64,000 bases of DNA, taken from NCBI GenBank assembly GCA_020631215.1, contig JAHDHS010000005.1, forward strand, positions 41,984 through 105,983, written 5' to 3'. The DNA is from Hellea sp. (GTDB lineage: Bacteria; Pseudomonadota; Alphaproteobacteria; Caulobacterales; Maricaulaceae). Shown piece after piece: positions 38,444 through 46,657 of this stretch. A program made the translations under genes and the position numbers. The notes beneath the pieces are model-generated. The model was not told where the DNA came from. It saw nothing but the letters and a program-made list of their open reading frames with translations, and made no database searches. Position 1 is the stretch's first letter. Each line of letters starts with the position of its first letter.

Positions 38444-38911
38444 CTAGCTGCACAAATGGCTTTTGACGACGGCTCCGGCCTTGCCCATATCCACGCGGCC
38501 GGCATAGCCGGATTTTAGCTGACCCATAATTTTGCCCATATCTTTCAGGCAGGTCGCGCCGGATTTTTCAATCATCTCGGCGATCACGGATTTCAGCTCA
38601 TCATCGGATAAGGGCTTGGGCATGAAGTCACGGACAATCTCGATTTCCTGCCGCTCACGCTCCGCCAGTTCAGGCCGGCCATTATCATCATAGGTCTTGG
38701 CGGATTCCTCGCGCTGTTTCACCATTTTGGCCAAGAGGGACAGTATTTCACTGTCATCAATCCCCTGACAACGGTCTTCGGCGCGCGCGGCGATATCGCG
38801 GTCTTTGACCGCAGCCGAGATCAGGCGCAGAGTTGAAACCCGCACCATGTCTTTGTCTTTCATCGCCGTTTTTGTGGCGCTGCTGATTTGCTCTCTTAGC
38901 GTAGCTGTCAT
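38444..38911 (-). CDS. yqeY: GatB/YqeY-domain protein
   Basis: 155 residues. The family is the helical tail domain of the GatB amidotransferase subunit on its own. Seen: LREQISSATKTAMKDKDMVR, STLRLISAAVKDRDI, QREESAKTYDDNGRPELAER, the conserved IVRDFMPKPLSDDELKSVIA, and the C-terminal LKDMGKIMGQLKSGYAGRVD with MGKAGAVVKSHL. It probably binds RNA or assists tRNA-dependent amidation, but the function is not established. Divergent from carA, a frequent neighbour. Confidence 0.93.
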   Translation of the reverse strand: MTATLREQISSATKTAMKDKDMVRVSTLRLISAAVKDRDIAARAEDRCQGIDDSEILSLLAKMVKQREESAKTYDDNGRPELAERERQEIEIVRDFMPKPLSDDELKSVIAEMIEKSGATCLKDMGKIMGQLKSGYAGRVDMGKAGAVVKSHLCS

Positions 38912-39153
38912 ACTGCTTTCTTCTTGCGTTCTTCGCTGCGCGCCCCTGAACGCATTTATCCAAACAGGCTATATAGCGCATTTTATGCCAATGCCAAGCA
39001 CCCTGCCGCATCTGTGGATGAAATCAACAAGCCTATAGTTTCACAGGATTTAACACTTGCCTTGCCGCGCCGCGTCTTTAAAACACCGCAAGGTCAGCCC
39101 AGAGATTCTGTTGCTTGGCCGGATTCGTAAGAGATGAAAGGTCAGACATCCCG

Positions 39154-40311
39154 ATGAACGCCCCATATAATCCCGTCAAAGCCGCAAGCGGCGTCTTGGT
39201 TCTGGCCAGCGGGGACGTATTTTACGGCCAAGGGATTGGGCATATCGGAGAAGCCGTCGGCGAAGTGTGCTTTAACACGGCCATTACGGGCTATCAGGAA
39301 ATCCTGACCGACCCGTCCTACGCCCAGCAAATTGTTTGCTTTACCTTCCCGCATATCGGCAATACCGGCACGAACCGCGAAGATGAGGAAGCCTCCACTG
39401 AGCGCGCCGAACGCGCCGTCGTGGGCGGTATATTCAAGGCGGCGGTGACGCCGGCCTCTAATTGGCGCTCTGAGGATGAGCTCGGAGACTGGCTGAAAGC
39501 CCGCAAAATTATCGGTCTTTCGGGACTGGATACCCGGGCCCTGACAGCCCATATTCGTGAAAACGGTATGCCAAATGGCGTGATCGCCCATAACCCCAAA
39601 GGGGAATTTGACATTGAGGCCCTGACCGAAATGGCGCGAGGCTGGAATGGGTTGGTTGGCGCGGATTTGGCCTCAGACGTTGCCGCCAAAGAGGTCTTTG
39701 ACTGGAAGCAGGCGCGCTGGGTTTGGCCGCAAGGCTTTGAGGATAAAGACGGCGTGAAGAAAATCGTGCTGATCGATTATGGCGTGAAGCGCAATATTCT
39801 GCGCAGCCTCGTCAGTGAGGGCATGGCCGTGACCGTCGTGCCCGGCAACACCCCCGCCAAAGATATATTGGCCGTTAAACCGGACGGGGTTGTCCTGTCC
39901 AACGGGCCGGGCGATCCGGCCGCGACTGGCGAATATGCGATCCCCGTCATTCAAGATTTAATCGCAGTAGATATGCCGATCCTGGGCATATGTCTGGGGC
40001 ATCAAATGCTGGCTTTGGCGCTGGGGGCCAAAACCGTCAAGATGGATCAAGGCCATCACGGCGCGAACCATCCGGTAAAGGATCACACGACCAGCAAGGT
40101 CGAAATTGTGTCTATGAATCATGGTTTCGCCGTGGATCAGGGCAGCCTGCCGGACACAGTCGAAGAAACCCATGTCTCGCTCTTTGACGGCACGAATTGC
40201 GGAATACGCCTGAAAGGCAAACCTGTCTTCTCCGTGCAACATCACCCCGAAGCCAGCCCCGGCCCGCAAGACAGTTTCTATCTGTTTGAACGCTTTGCGG
40301 CGGCGCTCTAA
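39154..40311 (+). CDS. carA: Carbamoyl-phosphate synthase small subunit
   Basis: 385 residues. The glutaminase subunit that feeds ammonia to CarB for arginine and pyrimidine synthesis. N-domain: [20 protein letters not shown] and [20 protein letters not shown]; the class I amidotransferase domain has [17 protein letters not shown] (nucleophile Cys) and [10 protein letters not shown] (His, Glu). The ATG chosen lies 13 codons after a TTG in the same frame. A 7-codon frame (MKGQTSR) ends in a TGA that overlaps the start codon. carB is not in the window. Confidence 0.95.
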   Translation: MNAPYNPVKAASGVLVLASGDVFYGQGIGHIGEAVGEVCFNTAITGYQEILTDPSYAQQIVCFTFPHIGNTGTNREDEEASTERAERAVVGGIFKAAVTPASNWRSEDELGDWLKARKIIGLSGLDTRALTAHIRENGMPNGVIAHNPKGEFDIEALTEMARGWNGLVGADLASDVAAKEVFDWKQARWVWPQGFEDKDGVKKIVLIDYGVKRNILRSLVSEGMAVTVVPGNTPAKDILAVKPDGVVLSNGPGDPAATGEYAIPVIQDLIAVDMPILGICLGHQMLALALGAKTVKMDQGHHGANHPVKDHTTSKVEIVSMNHGFAVDQGSLPDTVEETHVSLFDGTNCGIRLKGKPVFSVQHHPEASPGPQDSFYLFERFAAAL

Positions 40312-40479
40312 ATATATCGCATACTAGCCACCAGATTTATAGCTTACATTAGTCTCGCGGGCTGGCATCCAGGTAACAATGCCGATATTTGCCAATCCGA
40401 TACTATCATATTTGTTTTTATGAAGATTTACTCCAGACTCCACAGTCGAATGCAATACTGATTACTGCACTTATTTTAA

Positions 40480-41433
40480 CTATTTTTTTTTGGATGTGAC
40501 GACTGTGAGGTCATCGAGTTTGATGACGGCTTTGATGGAGCTGATTTTATAGGTGAAGCGGACAGGAACATAGAGGCCGAGATCATCCATTTTGATAAAA
40601 TAGACTTTAACAGGCGTGCTTTCCTCTTCCACTTCGGGCAGGTCTTCGGGGTCGAAGCCGGAGACAGGTTCATAATAGACATGGCAGCGGATCGCTTCAA
40701 CTTTATCGCCGTCATATTTGACGCGCTTTGTGCCTGCGCGCTCCATACGCAGATTATAATGCTGTTTGGAGTCAAAAACGGGCACCGAGCCATTGCACAT
40801 TTGTCCGGTCAGCTGTGTGCCGGTCATCATCATGGTCAGAATGGCAGAGATCGTGTCTTCGGCCTGATAACGTTCCTCTGGAGTCGCAGGCGGCGTGCCC
40901 TGACTGTAAAGCGGAGGCACAATGTCGACATCGACTTTGCGCTGCTCATTGTCGTAATTCATTTCCACGCGGCGGTTTTTCTTGTCCATATTTTGCTGGA
41001 CATGCCAATCAGGAGTCAGGCCCGTTACGCTGCTGTGACGCCCTCGGGTCACGGCCCAGATTTCCATCTTTTTCAGCAAAGCGCCGAGGCCCGAGGTTTT
41101 GATATCCGTATAGACAGAATAGGTGCTCTGGTCATAATAGCCGGTGTAATTGGCTTTGATCATGCGCAGGCCAAAGACATAGCCTTTCAGCTTAAACCGA
41201 AATTGCGTGGCGTCCGGACCCGGCGCGGGGACGGTGTAATTGGTTTCGGGGTTGAAATTGGCCGCATTCAGATCAGCGAAATTCCGGGTATTGGTCATCA
41301 GATTGGGGGTCAGCGGCTGCGCGCTTGGGTCCTGCGCCGTCGAGACGGTCGTTATACCAAAGGCCGATATGCCTATACATGCGGCGGCTATGCTTGCTCG
41401 AATCGTGGATTTTCCAGGCTTTGTTTTCATCAT
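40480..41433 (-). CDS. Secreted DUF3108-domain protein
   Basis: 317 residues. A Sec signal peptide (about 1-35, IRASIAAACIGISAFGITTV) precedes a beta-rich periplasmic protein. Segments such as FRFKLKGYVFGLRMIKANYT, MEIWAVTRGRHSSVTGLTPDW and VYFIKMDDLGLYVPVRFTYK match the DUF3108 layout of conserved alphaproteobacterial proteins. The function is unknown. The C-terminus is encoded by a run of nine A on the coding strand (SKKK), a slippage-prone end. The next gene in the opposite direction is rpmB, which is the usual neighbour. Confidence 0.85.
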   Translation of the reverse strand: MMKTKPGKSTIRASIAAACIGISAFGITTVSTAQDPSAQPLTPNLMTNTRNFADLNAANFNPETNYTVPAPGPDATQFRFKLKGYVFGLRMIKANYTGYYDQSTYSVYTDIKTSGLGALLKKMEIWAVTRGRHSSVTGLTPDWHVQQNMDKKNRRVEMNYDNEQRKVDVDIVPPLYSQGTPPATPEERYQAEDTISAILTMMMTGTQLTGQMCNGSVPVFDSKQHYNLRMERAGTKRVKYDGDKVEAIRCHVYYEPVSGFDPEDLPEVEEESTPVKVYFIKMDDLGLYVPVRFTYKISSIKAVIKLDDLTVVTSKKK

Positions 41434-41600
41434 ATGGGCTCTATATCAGGGGCTGGATGCCTATATGCTGAACAAATCCCGCAATACGCATTAAAAAAGC
41501 GACAGATTGCACCTTCCTCGCGGGCGATATGCCCTGTTTTAAGGTCTAAAAGAGGGTTGACGCTGGCGCGGGAGTCCTCTAATTGGCGCGCAAATACACG

Positions 41601-41627
41601 GCCTGCCATTTGTGTGCAGGCTTTTTT
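41601..41627 (+). terminator. Terminator-like hairpin directly before rpmB
   Basis: gcctgc / gcaggc with a 9-base loop, followed by TTTTTTA, ends 16 bases before the rpmB ATG. As it points towards rpmB, it may be an attenuator in the rpmB leader or the end of a short upstream transcript. Confidence 0.6.
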
Positions 41628-41643
41628 ATATGTAGGTAATATC

Positions 41644-41937
41644 ATGTCTCGTCGTTGCGATCTTCTCGATACAGGCCCAATGTCCGGCAATAATGTCTCT
41701 CACGCCATGAACAAAACGCGCCGTCGTTTTGAAGTCAATCTATGTAATGTGTCTCTGTGGTCAGACAGTCTGGAACAGTCATTCAAGGTCCGTATTGCGG
41801 CTAAAACACTGCGCACGGTCGACTTTAAAGGCGGTTTGGATGCCTTTTTGATCGGCACGAAGAATGCGAAACTGACAGACAAAGCCAAGAAAATTAAAAA
41901 GGCTGTTGTCAAAAAGAAGGAAGAGCTTGCGGCTTAA
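41644..41937 (+). CDS. rpmB: 50S ribosomal protein L28
   Basis: 97 residues. The start is set by the family's N-terminus MSRRCDLLDTGPMSGNNVSH followed by AMNKTRRRFEVNLCNVSL; the open frame runs on upstream, but those residues are antisense to the DUF3108 gene. The C-terminal part KIRKAV-type basic helix (KAKKIKKAVVKKKEELAA) is normal. Only the first Cys of the usual zinc set is prominent. A hairpin with T tract precedes it and a strong terminator follows, so it is a single-gene unit. Confidence 0.95.
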   Translation: MSRRCDLLDTGPMSGNNVSHAMNKTRRRFEVNLCNVSLWSDSLEQSFKVRIAAKTLRTVDFKGGLDAFLIGTKNAKLTDKAKKIKKAVVKKKEELAA

Positions 41938-41967
41938 ATCCTCCCTTTTGAAATTCATGTTAAGATG

Positions 41968-41994
41968 AGCTCGCCGGATGGCGGGCTTTTTTTT
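41968..41994 (+). terminator. Rho-independent terminator of rpmB
   Basis: gctcgcc / ggcgggc around a four-base loop, then TTTTTTTT, 30 bases after the rpmB stop. Confidence 0.9.
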
Positions 41995-42026
41995 ATGACC
42001 GCATAATAAAGCCCTGTGGGACGTAG

Positions 42027-42042
42027 TTAACGAAGTTCTAAC
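42027..42042. promoter_or_regulatory. CtrA-type box before the hybrid kinase
   Basis: TTAA-cgaagtt-CTAAC, one mismatch from the TTAA-N7-TTAAC consensus, centred about 43 bases before the ATG of the hybrid histidine kinase. Confidence 0.5.
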
Positions 42043-42077
42043 GTCTGCATTATAACGCATCGACCTCGGGGAGTGCT

Positions 42078-44156
42078 ATGAGTCCTAGACACAAAGAAAA
42101 ATTAGACCTCAATACCATTCGGGCTCTGGATCGCCTGGTCGAGGCCCTGCCCGTCGCCATCATTGTGTTTCAAAACGAAAAGCTGGTGACGGTCAACAAG
42201 GCTTTCAAAACTTATATCGGAGACTATGTAGGTCGCCATTGTATTAAAGGCCTCACTTTACGTGACTATGTAGCGCTACTGCACACGGATATGGAGGGCG
42301 TGAAGACCGAAGACCCTGATTTGGATGAGCTGCACAAAACTGACAAGCAGGCCTGGATCGAGACGCGTCTGGCCTATTACCGCAAAGATAATACATTTGA
42401 ACATTTTGACACCATGGGTTGGTGGAAAATCATCAATAAATTTTACCCGGATGAAAATCTTTATATCGGCGTCAGAATAGATGTCAGCGAACTTAAAGAC
42501 GCTGAGCTGAAAGCCGAAGCGGCCGCGCTGGCAAAATCACGCTTCGTTGCGAATATGAGCCATGAAATCAGGACGCCCATGAATGGGATTATGGGCATGG
42601 CACAACTCCTTGAAAGTTCGGACTTGCCGCCCCGGCAACGTGATTTTGTGAATGTTATCACCCGTTCAAGCAATGCGCTTCTGACAATCTTGAACGATAT
42701 TCTCGACTTTTCAAAGATTGAAGCCGGACAATTGGAATTGGTGGAAGAGCCATTCATACTCCATGATTGCATTGATGATGTGACCTCATTGTTGTCAACA
42801 CGGGTCAATGAAGAAGCGGTTGATTTGCTGCTTAGAATACAACCCGACCTGCCGACGACCTATGTGGGAGATGTCGGACGAATAAGGCAAGTGCTGACAA
42901 ATCTTTTGGGCAACGCCCTTAAATTTACACATCAAGGGCACGTTCTGATTGATGTCAGCGGAAAAATTGAACATGGCACGGCCTTTTTGACTATAAGCAT
43001 CGAGGATACCGGCATTGGGATTGCCGAGGAAAAGGTCGCCGAGGTTTTTGACAAATTTACGCAGGCTGATAGCTCTACGACCCGAAAATATGGCGGAACC
43101 GGGTTAGGCCTGAACATTGCCCGTGAGCTCGTGGATCTTATGGGCGGTGAGCTGAAGCTGGTTAGCGAAGTTGATAAAGGATCCCGTTTCTATTTTACGA
43201 TTGATTTGCCTGTTCATGAAAACCTTGACCGGATAGTCGCCAAAGCCGGAAATCTGGATGGTTTGAAAATCCTGATCGTGGACGACAATCTCAACAACCG
43301 TAAAATTCTGATCGAGCAATTGGACTTTTGGGGCTGCAAATCTGTGGCCGTGGAGTCAGTCAGCCAAGCCATGAGTGTATTGCAGCGGGCCAAGCAGAGA
43401 TCCATATCATTTGACTGTATCATTGTTGACTATCAAATGCCCGAACAAAGCGGCGAAGATTTTGTACGCCTCGCAAAAGCCGAACCCGCATTTTCAAATA
43501 CACCGATTATCATGCTGTCATCCGTTGACAGAAGTGACTTACAGAAACGCATGAAAGGGTTGGGCGTCTCTGATTTCATGACCAAGCCGGCCAGAGCCTC
43601 ACTGCTTAAGAGGTCAATTTCTACAGTCGTGAGAAATCACAAATTTGAAGATGAATTGCTGGATAGCGTTTTGGCCGAGCAAGTCAGAGTTATACCACTA
43701 TCAGAGCCGTCAATGCGCCACCAACAGGCGAGTCCAGCCCTATCAACTGATAATTATGTTCTAGATGTTCTGGTCGCAGAGGATAATGATGTAAACCAAA
43801 TGTATGCGGGATATGCGCTTGAGGAATTGGGCTTAACGTACAAGATCGTTTCGAATGGGTTATTGGCCGTTGAAAAATGGGAGCTCTTAAAGCCGAAGTT
43901 AATCCTGATGGATATCTCTATGCCAAAAATGAACGGTTATGAGGCGACTCAAGCCATACGCCAAAAGGAAGTGATGCTGGACCGCACGCGCACGCCCATT
44001 ATAGCTTTCACTGCGCATTCGCTCAAGGGAGTTAAAGACACCTGCTTAAAACATGACATGGACGGCTATATTTCCAAACCCATGTCGATCGATAAACTAA
44101 GGGCCTGTTTGAGGCATTGGGACGTTTTGATGGAAATTGAGGCATTAAGAGCTTGA
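42078..44156 (+). CDS. Hybrid sensor histidine kinase with two receiver domains
   Basis: 692 residues, cytoplasmic (no membrane segments). Order: PAS-like sensor (about 15-140, VAIIVFQNEKLVTVNKAFKT), HisKA with phospho-His near 162 (FVANMSHEIRTPMNGIMG), HATPase (N box NLLGNALKFTHQGH, IEDTGIGIAEE, KYGGTGLGLNIA), receiver 1 (LKILIVDDNLNNRK, Asp near 450 in VDYQMPEQSGED) and receiver 2 (VLVAEDNDVNQM, Asp near 613 in LMDISMPKMNGYE, Lys in YISKPMS). Such kinases pass phosphate to a separate phosphotransferase. The input signal and partner are unknown. GGGGAG precedes the ATG. The CtrA-type box upstream suggests cell-cycle control. Confidence 0.93.
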   Translation: MSPRHKEKLDLNTIRALDRLVEALPVAIIVFQNEKLVTVNKAFKTYIGDYVGRHCIKGLTLRDYVALLHTDMEGVKTEDPDLDELHKTDKQAWIETRLAYYRKDNTFEHFDTMGWWKIINKFYPDENLYIGVRIDVSELKDAELKAEAAALAKSRFVANMSHEIRTPMNGIMGMAQLLESSDLPPRQRDFVNVITRSSNALLTILNDILDFSKIEAGQLELVEEPFILHDCIDDVTSLLSTRVNEEAVDLLLRIQPDLPTTYVGDVGRIRQVLTNLLGNALKFTHQGHVLIDVSGKIEHGTAFLTISIEDTGIGIAEEKVAEVFDKFTQADSSTTRKYGGTGLGLNIARELVDLMGGELKLVSEVDKGSRFYFTIDLPVHENLDRIVAKAGNLDGLKILIVDDNLNNRKILIEQLDFWGCKSVAVESVSQAMSVLQRAKQRSISFDCIIVDYQMPEQSGEDFVRLAKAEPAFSNTPIIMLSSVDRSDLQKRMKGLGVSDFMTKPARASLLKRSISTVVRNHKFEDELLDSVLAEQVRVIPLSEPSMRHQQASPALSTDNYVLDVLVAEDNDVNQMYAGYALEELGLTYKIVSNGLLAVEKWELLKPKLILMDISMPKMNGYEATQAIRQKEVMLDRTRTPIIAFTAHSLKGVKDTCLKHDMDGYISKPMSIDKLRACLRHWDVLMEIEALRA

Positions 44157-44177
44157 CCCCTCTGAATGAACGGCCTG

Positions 44178-44193
44178 TTAATCCTTTACTAAC
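44178..44193. promoter_or_regulatory. CtrA-type box before a small ORF
   Basis: TTAA-tccttta-CTAAC, the same one-mismatch variant as at 42027, about 95 bases before the small ORF at 44286 and just after the kinase stop. Confidence 0.45.
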
Positions 44194-44285
44194 CATGTGT
44201 CACCAAAGATTCGCGTAAGTGTCACAGGGTTGATACTTCGCCTTGGTCCTAGTGGCGCTGTAACGATAACAGCCTAAGGGACTTT

Positions 44286-44426
44286 ATGCGCTGCAATTAC
44301 GGGCAACATGCATTCCGGCCGCCCAGCCGACATTCTAAAACGTCTAAAGAGGGGCTGATACGAAAACTGCGTATGCTATGTCAGAAATCTGATCGTCGCG
44401 CCAACCAGGTTTGGATCGCCAGCTAG
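44286..44426 (+). CDS. Small basic protein, 46 residues
   Basis: A frame starting MRCNYGQHAFRPPSRHSKTS and ending in [10 protein letters not shown]. An AAGGGA ribosome-binding site lies 4 bases before the ATG, and a CtrA-like box lies further upstream. It is rich in Arg, Lys and His, with two Cys. No family is recognised. It lies in a 266-base spacer and overlaps the stop of the convergent UDG gene by 4 bases. The combination of promoter-like box, ribosome-binding site and protein-like composition argues for a real gene, but this is inference. Confidence 0.45.
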   Translation: MRCNYGQHAFRPPSRHSKTSKEGLIRKLRMLCQKSDRRANQVWIAS

Positions 44427-45163
44427 CTTTCGAGAAGCTTTTGCCGAAGGGCTAACAGATCAAGCCAAGCCTCTTTTTTAAGCTCTGGCCTTCGTAGCAG
44501 GAATGCCGGGTGATAAATCGGTATAGCTGGCAGGCCGAGTGTTTCCTGCCATTGTCCATGATTTTTCATGATGCCGGTCACGCCTGTCATTGCGCTCATG
44601 GACACCCCGCCTACCAATAAAAGAACCTTCGGAGCAGCCAACTCAATATGACGGTTTAGAAATGGGCGGCACATATCGATCTCATGAGTTTCTGGATTGC
44701 GGTTATTGGGCGGCCGCCAATTGATGACATTGGTGACATAGAAATAATCCGGGCCTAAACCGATCGCGGCGAGCATTTTGTCCAACAACTGACCACTCCG
44801 TCCTACAAAGGGTTGCCCGGCAATATCTTCATCCCTGCCCGGCGCTTCGCCAATGACCATCAGGTCAGCGGCAGGATTGCCGCGGGAGAAGACAGCCTGC
44901 CTTGCCCCGTCAGAAAGCAAGCCCGCATCATAAGCATCTATCGCCGCTTTGAGTTCTGCCAATGTCTTGGCTTTCGCAGCGATCGGCGCGGCAGGCAGTG
45001 GTATGAAACCTGTCTCGCGGGGTTTAGAAACCGGCTTCGATGAAACAGCTTCGGTTTTGGCCTTTGGTTTAGGCCTGTGCACCGGCCGAGGCGCGGCGAT
45101 ATCAGGGACATCAACCCCGACCGCGGCATACCAGTCGAGCAAGCTGCGAAGGGCCTTATCCAC
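44423..45163 (-). CDS. Uracil-DNA glycosylase, family 4-like, without N-terminal Fe-S cysteines
   Basis: 246 residues from a GTG that overlaps the upstream gene by 8 bases; an ATG at 45196 is the alternative. The catalytic motif [20 protein letters not shown], the [20 protein letters not shown] block and [10 protein letters not shown] are those of family 4 UDGs, which remove uracil from DNA. Family 4 enzymes carry a 4Fe-4S cluster on four Cys. Here one remains (MCRPFL), but the N-terminal pair is absent: the segment that normally reads like GC-x-L before VFADGNP is [20 protein letters not shown], and no Cys occurs earlier. A Lys/Pro-rich linker fills residues 30-60. Confidence 0.85.
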   Translation of the reverse strand: MDKALRSLLDWYAAVGVDVPDIAAPRPVHRPKPKAKTEAVSSKPVSKPRETGFIPLPAAPIAAKAKTLAELKAAIDAYDAGLLSDGARQAVFSRGNPAADLMVIGEAPGRDEDIAGQPFVGRSGQLLDKMLAAIGLGPDYFYVTNVINWRPPNNRNPETHEIDMCRPFLNRHIELAAPKVLLLVGGVSMSAMTGVTGIMKNHGQWQETLGLPAIPIYHPAFLLRRPELKKEAWLDLLALRQKLLES

Positions 45164-46562
45164 GCCGCGCCGCCGTATGGAAGACCGTTTTAACATTGGC
45201 CTCAATAGCTTCGATAATTGATCCCGCGATGTCCTTTTCCGTCGCTTTTTCGATACCCTGTAAACCCGGAGATGAATTGACCTCGAGTATCTTCGGGCCT
45301 GTCGCTGATCGCAAAATGTCAACTCCGGCCACATTGAGCTTTAAGATACGAGCAGCACGGATAGCCGTGCGGCGTTCATCCTTGGTCAGCCGGGCTTTCT
45401 TTACGGATCCGCCTTGATGAACATTTGACCTAAACTCACCGGCTTGGGCTGTACGCATCATGGCCCCGACAACTTTGCCGTCGACGACGAAGCAACGCAA
45501 ATCAGAGCCGTTCGCTTCTTTGACAAATTCTTGAACAAGGAAATGAGCATTGAGACCACGAAAAGCATCTATCAGAGCTGAGGCCGCCTTACGCGTATCA
45601 GCCAAGACAACACCTTTGCCCTGGGTGGATTCCAAAAGTTTAACGACAACTGGCGCGCCGCCAACCACATCTAAAATACCCTTCGTATCCTGTGACGATT
45701 TAGCGAATGCCGTCGTTGGCATGCCTAAACCGTGCTGTGCTAAAAGCTGATGCGCAAGGAGTTTATCCCGCGACGCACCAATCGCACTGGCATTATTTAG
45801 ACAATAAACGCCCATACTCTCAAATTGCCGAACGACTGACATGCCATAAAATGTAAGCCGCGCCCCAATCCTTGGAATAATTGCGTCATAACGAGGTAGC
45901 GCTTTACCATCGTAATGTACTTCCGGCTTGTGAGCGTTAATGGCCATGTAGCACCGACTTGTTTCGATACACTCTATGACATGCCCTCGGGCCTCTGCCG
46001 CCTCAATCATACGGCGGTTGGAGTAATTACTAGGCTCTTGAGTTAAAATACCAATGCGTAGAGGGCGCTGGGGTATGCTCTTACGGCCCTGTTTTTTCCG
46101 GTAGACTTTATAATCAAGGGCGGCCTGCTGGAAACTCATAGATGGCACGACATTAATATCATCATTTAGGGCTGAGCGGCCGAGCAACATGCGGTAACCC
46201 ATAGTCTCCCGGTTGGTCAGAGAGATATCGATCGGCCATTTCTTGCCCGCGATGGATATGTCAGATCTTATAACGAAACGCAGCTCTTTTTGTCCGTTGG
46301 AACTGGTTACATTGCGTTTATCAATAACTTTGGCAGAGCAAATAACCTCAATAGTTGGATCATTCGGGTCCGGGTGCATAATGAACCGGACTTGCGGATT
46401 TTTATCCGTGCCAAAGGGTTCAATCGCGACGGCATGGAGTGCTGAGGTCCGAGCCCCTGTGTCAATTTTGGCTTTGATCGCTGGCAAGCCGAGTTTCGGC
46501 AAACTGACCCATTCTTCCCATCCTAGGCTTAGGGTGTGTTGAGCCGGGTCTGAAGTCACCAT
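45156..46562 (-). CDS. rimK: Retropepsin-like (RimB) / RimK ATP-grasp fusion
   Basis: 468 residues from the ATG; a TTG 7 codons earlier is less likely. Residues 1-145 form a RimB-type retropepsin-like domain ([15 protein letters not shown] with the Asp-Thr-Gly motif, [10 protein letters not shown]). About 165-460 form a RimK ATP-grasp ligase: [80 protein letters not shown], and [20 protein letters not shown]. RimK adds Glu to S6 and RimB/RimA modulate it in some species. The S6 here lacks a Glu-Glu end, so the target may differ. Confidence 0.88.
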   Translation of the reverse strand: MVTSDPAQHTLSLGWEEWVSLPKLGLPAIKAKIDTGARTSALHAVAIEPFGTDKNPQVRFIMHPDPNDPTIEVICSAKVIDKRNVTSSNGQKELRFVIRSDISIAGKKWPIDISLTNRETMGYRMLLGRSALNDDINVVPSMSFQQAALDYKVYRKKQGRKSIPQRPLRIGILTQEPSNYSNRRMIEAAEARGHVIECIETSRCYMAINAHKPEVHYDGKALPRYDAIIPRIGARLTFYGMSVVRQFESMGVYCLNNASAIGASRDKLLAHQLLAQHGLGMPTTAFAKSSQDTKGILDVVGGAPVVVKLLESTQGKGVVLADTRKAASALIDAFRGLNAHFLVQEFVKEANGSDLRCFVVDGKVVGAMMRTAQAGEFRSNVHQGGSVKKARLTKDERRTAIRAARILKLNVAGVDILRSATGPKILEVNSSPGLQGIEKATEKDIAGSIIEAIEANVKTVFHTAARRG

Positions 46563-46657
46563 TATTGCCTTATTCTGCGTCAAAGCGAGTGCTTGTCGCG
46601 TTGTAATTTAACGTCTATTCCCCTAACTGAGAACAAAATCAAAAGCGAGTCATAGCA

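Noticed and set aside
38281..38505. 74-codon minus-strand frame overlapping the end of yqeY
   Set aside because: It overlaps a real gene in another frame and runs through a terminator and strong hairpins.
40681..41643. Long 5' extension of the rpmB frame
   Set aside because: Antisense to the DUF3108 gene and crosses a terminator; L28 proteins begin at MSRRC.
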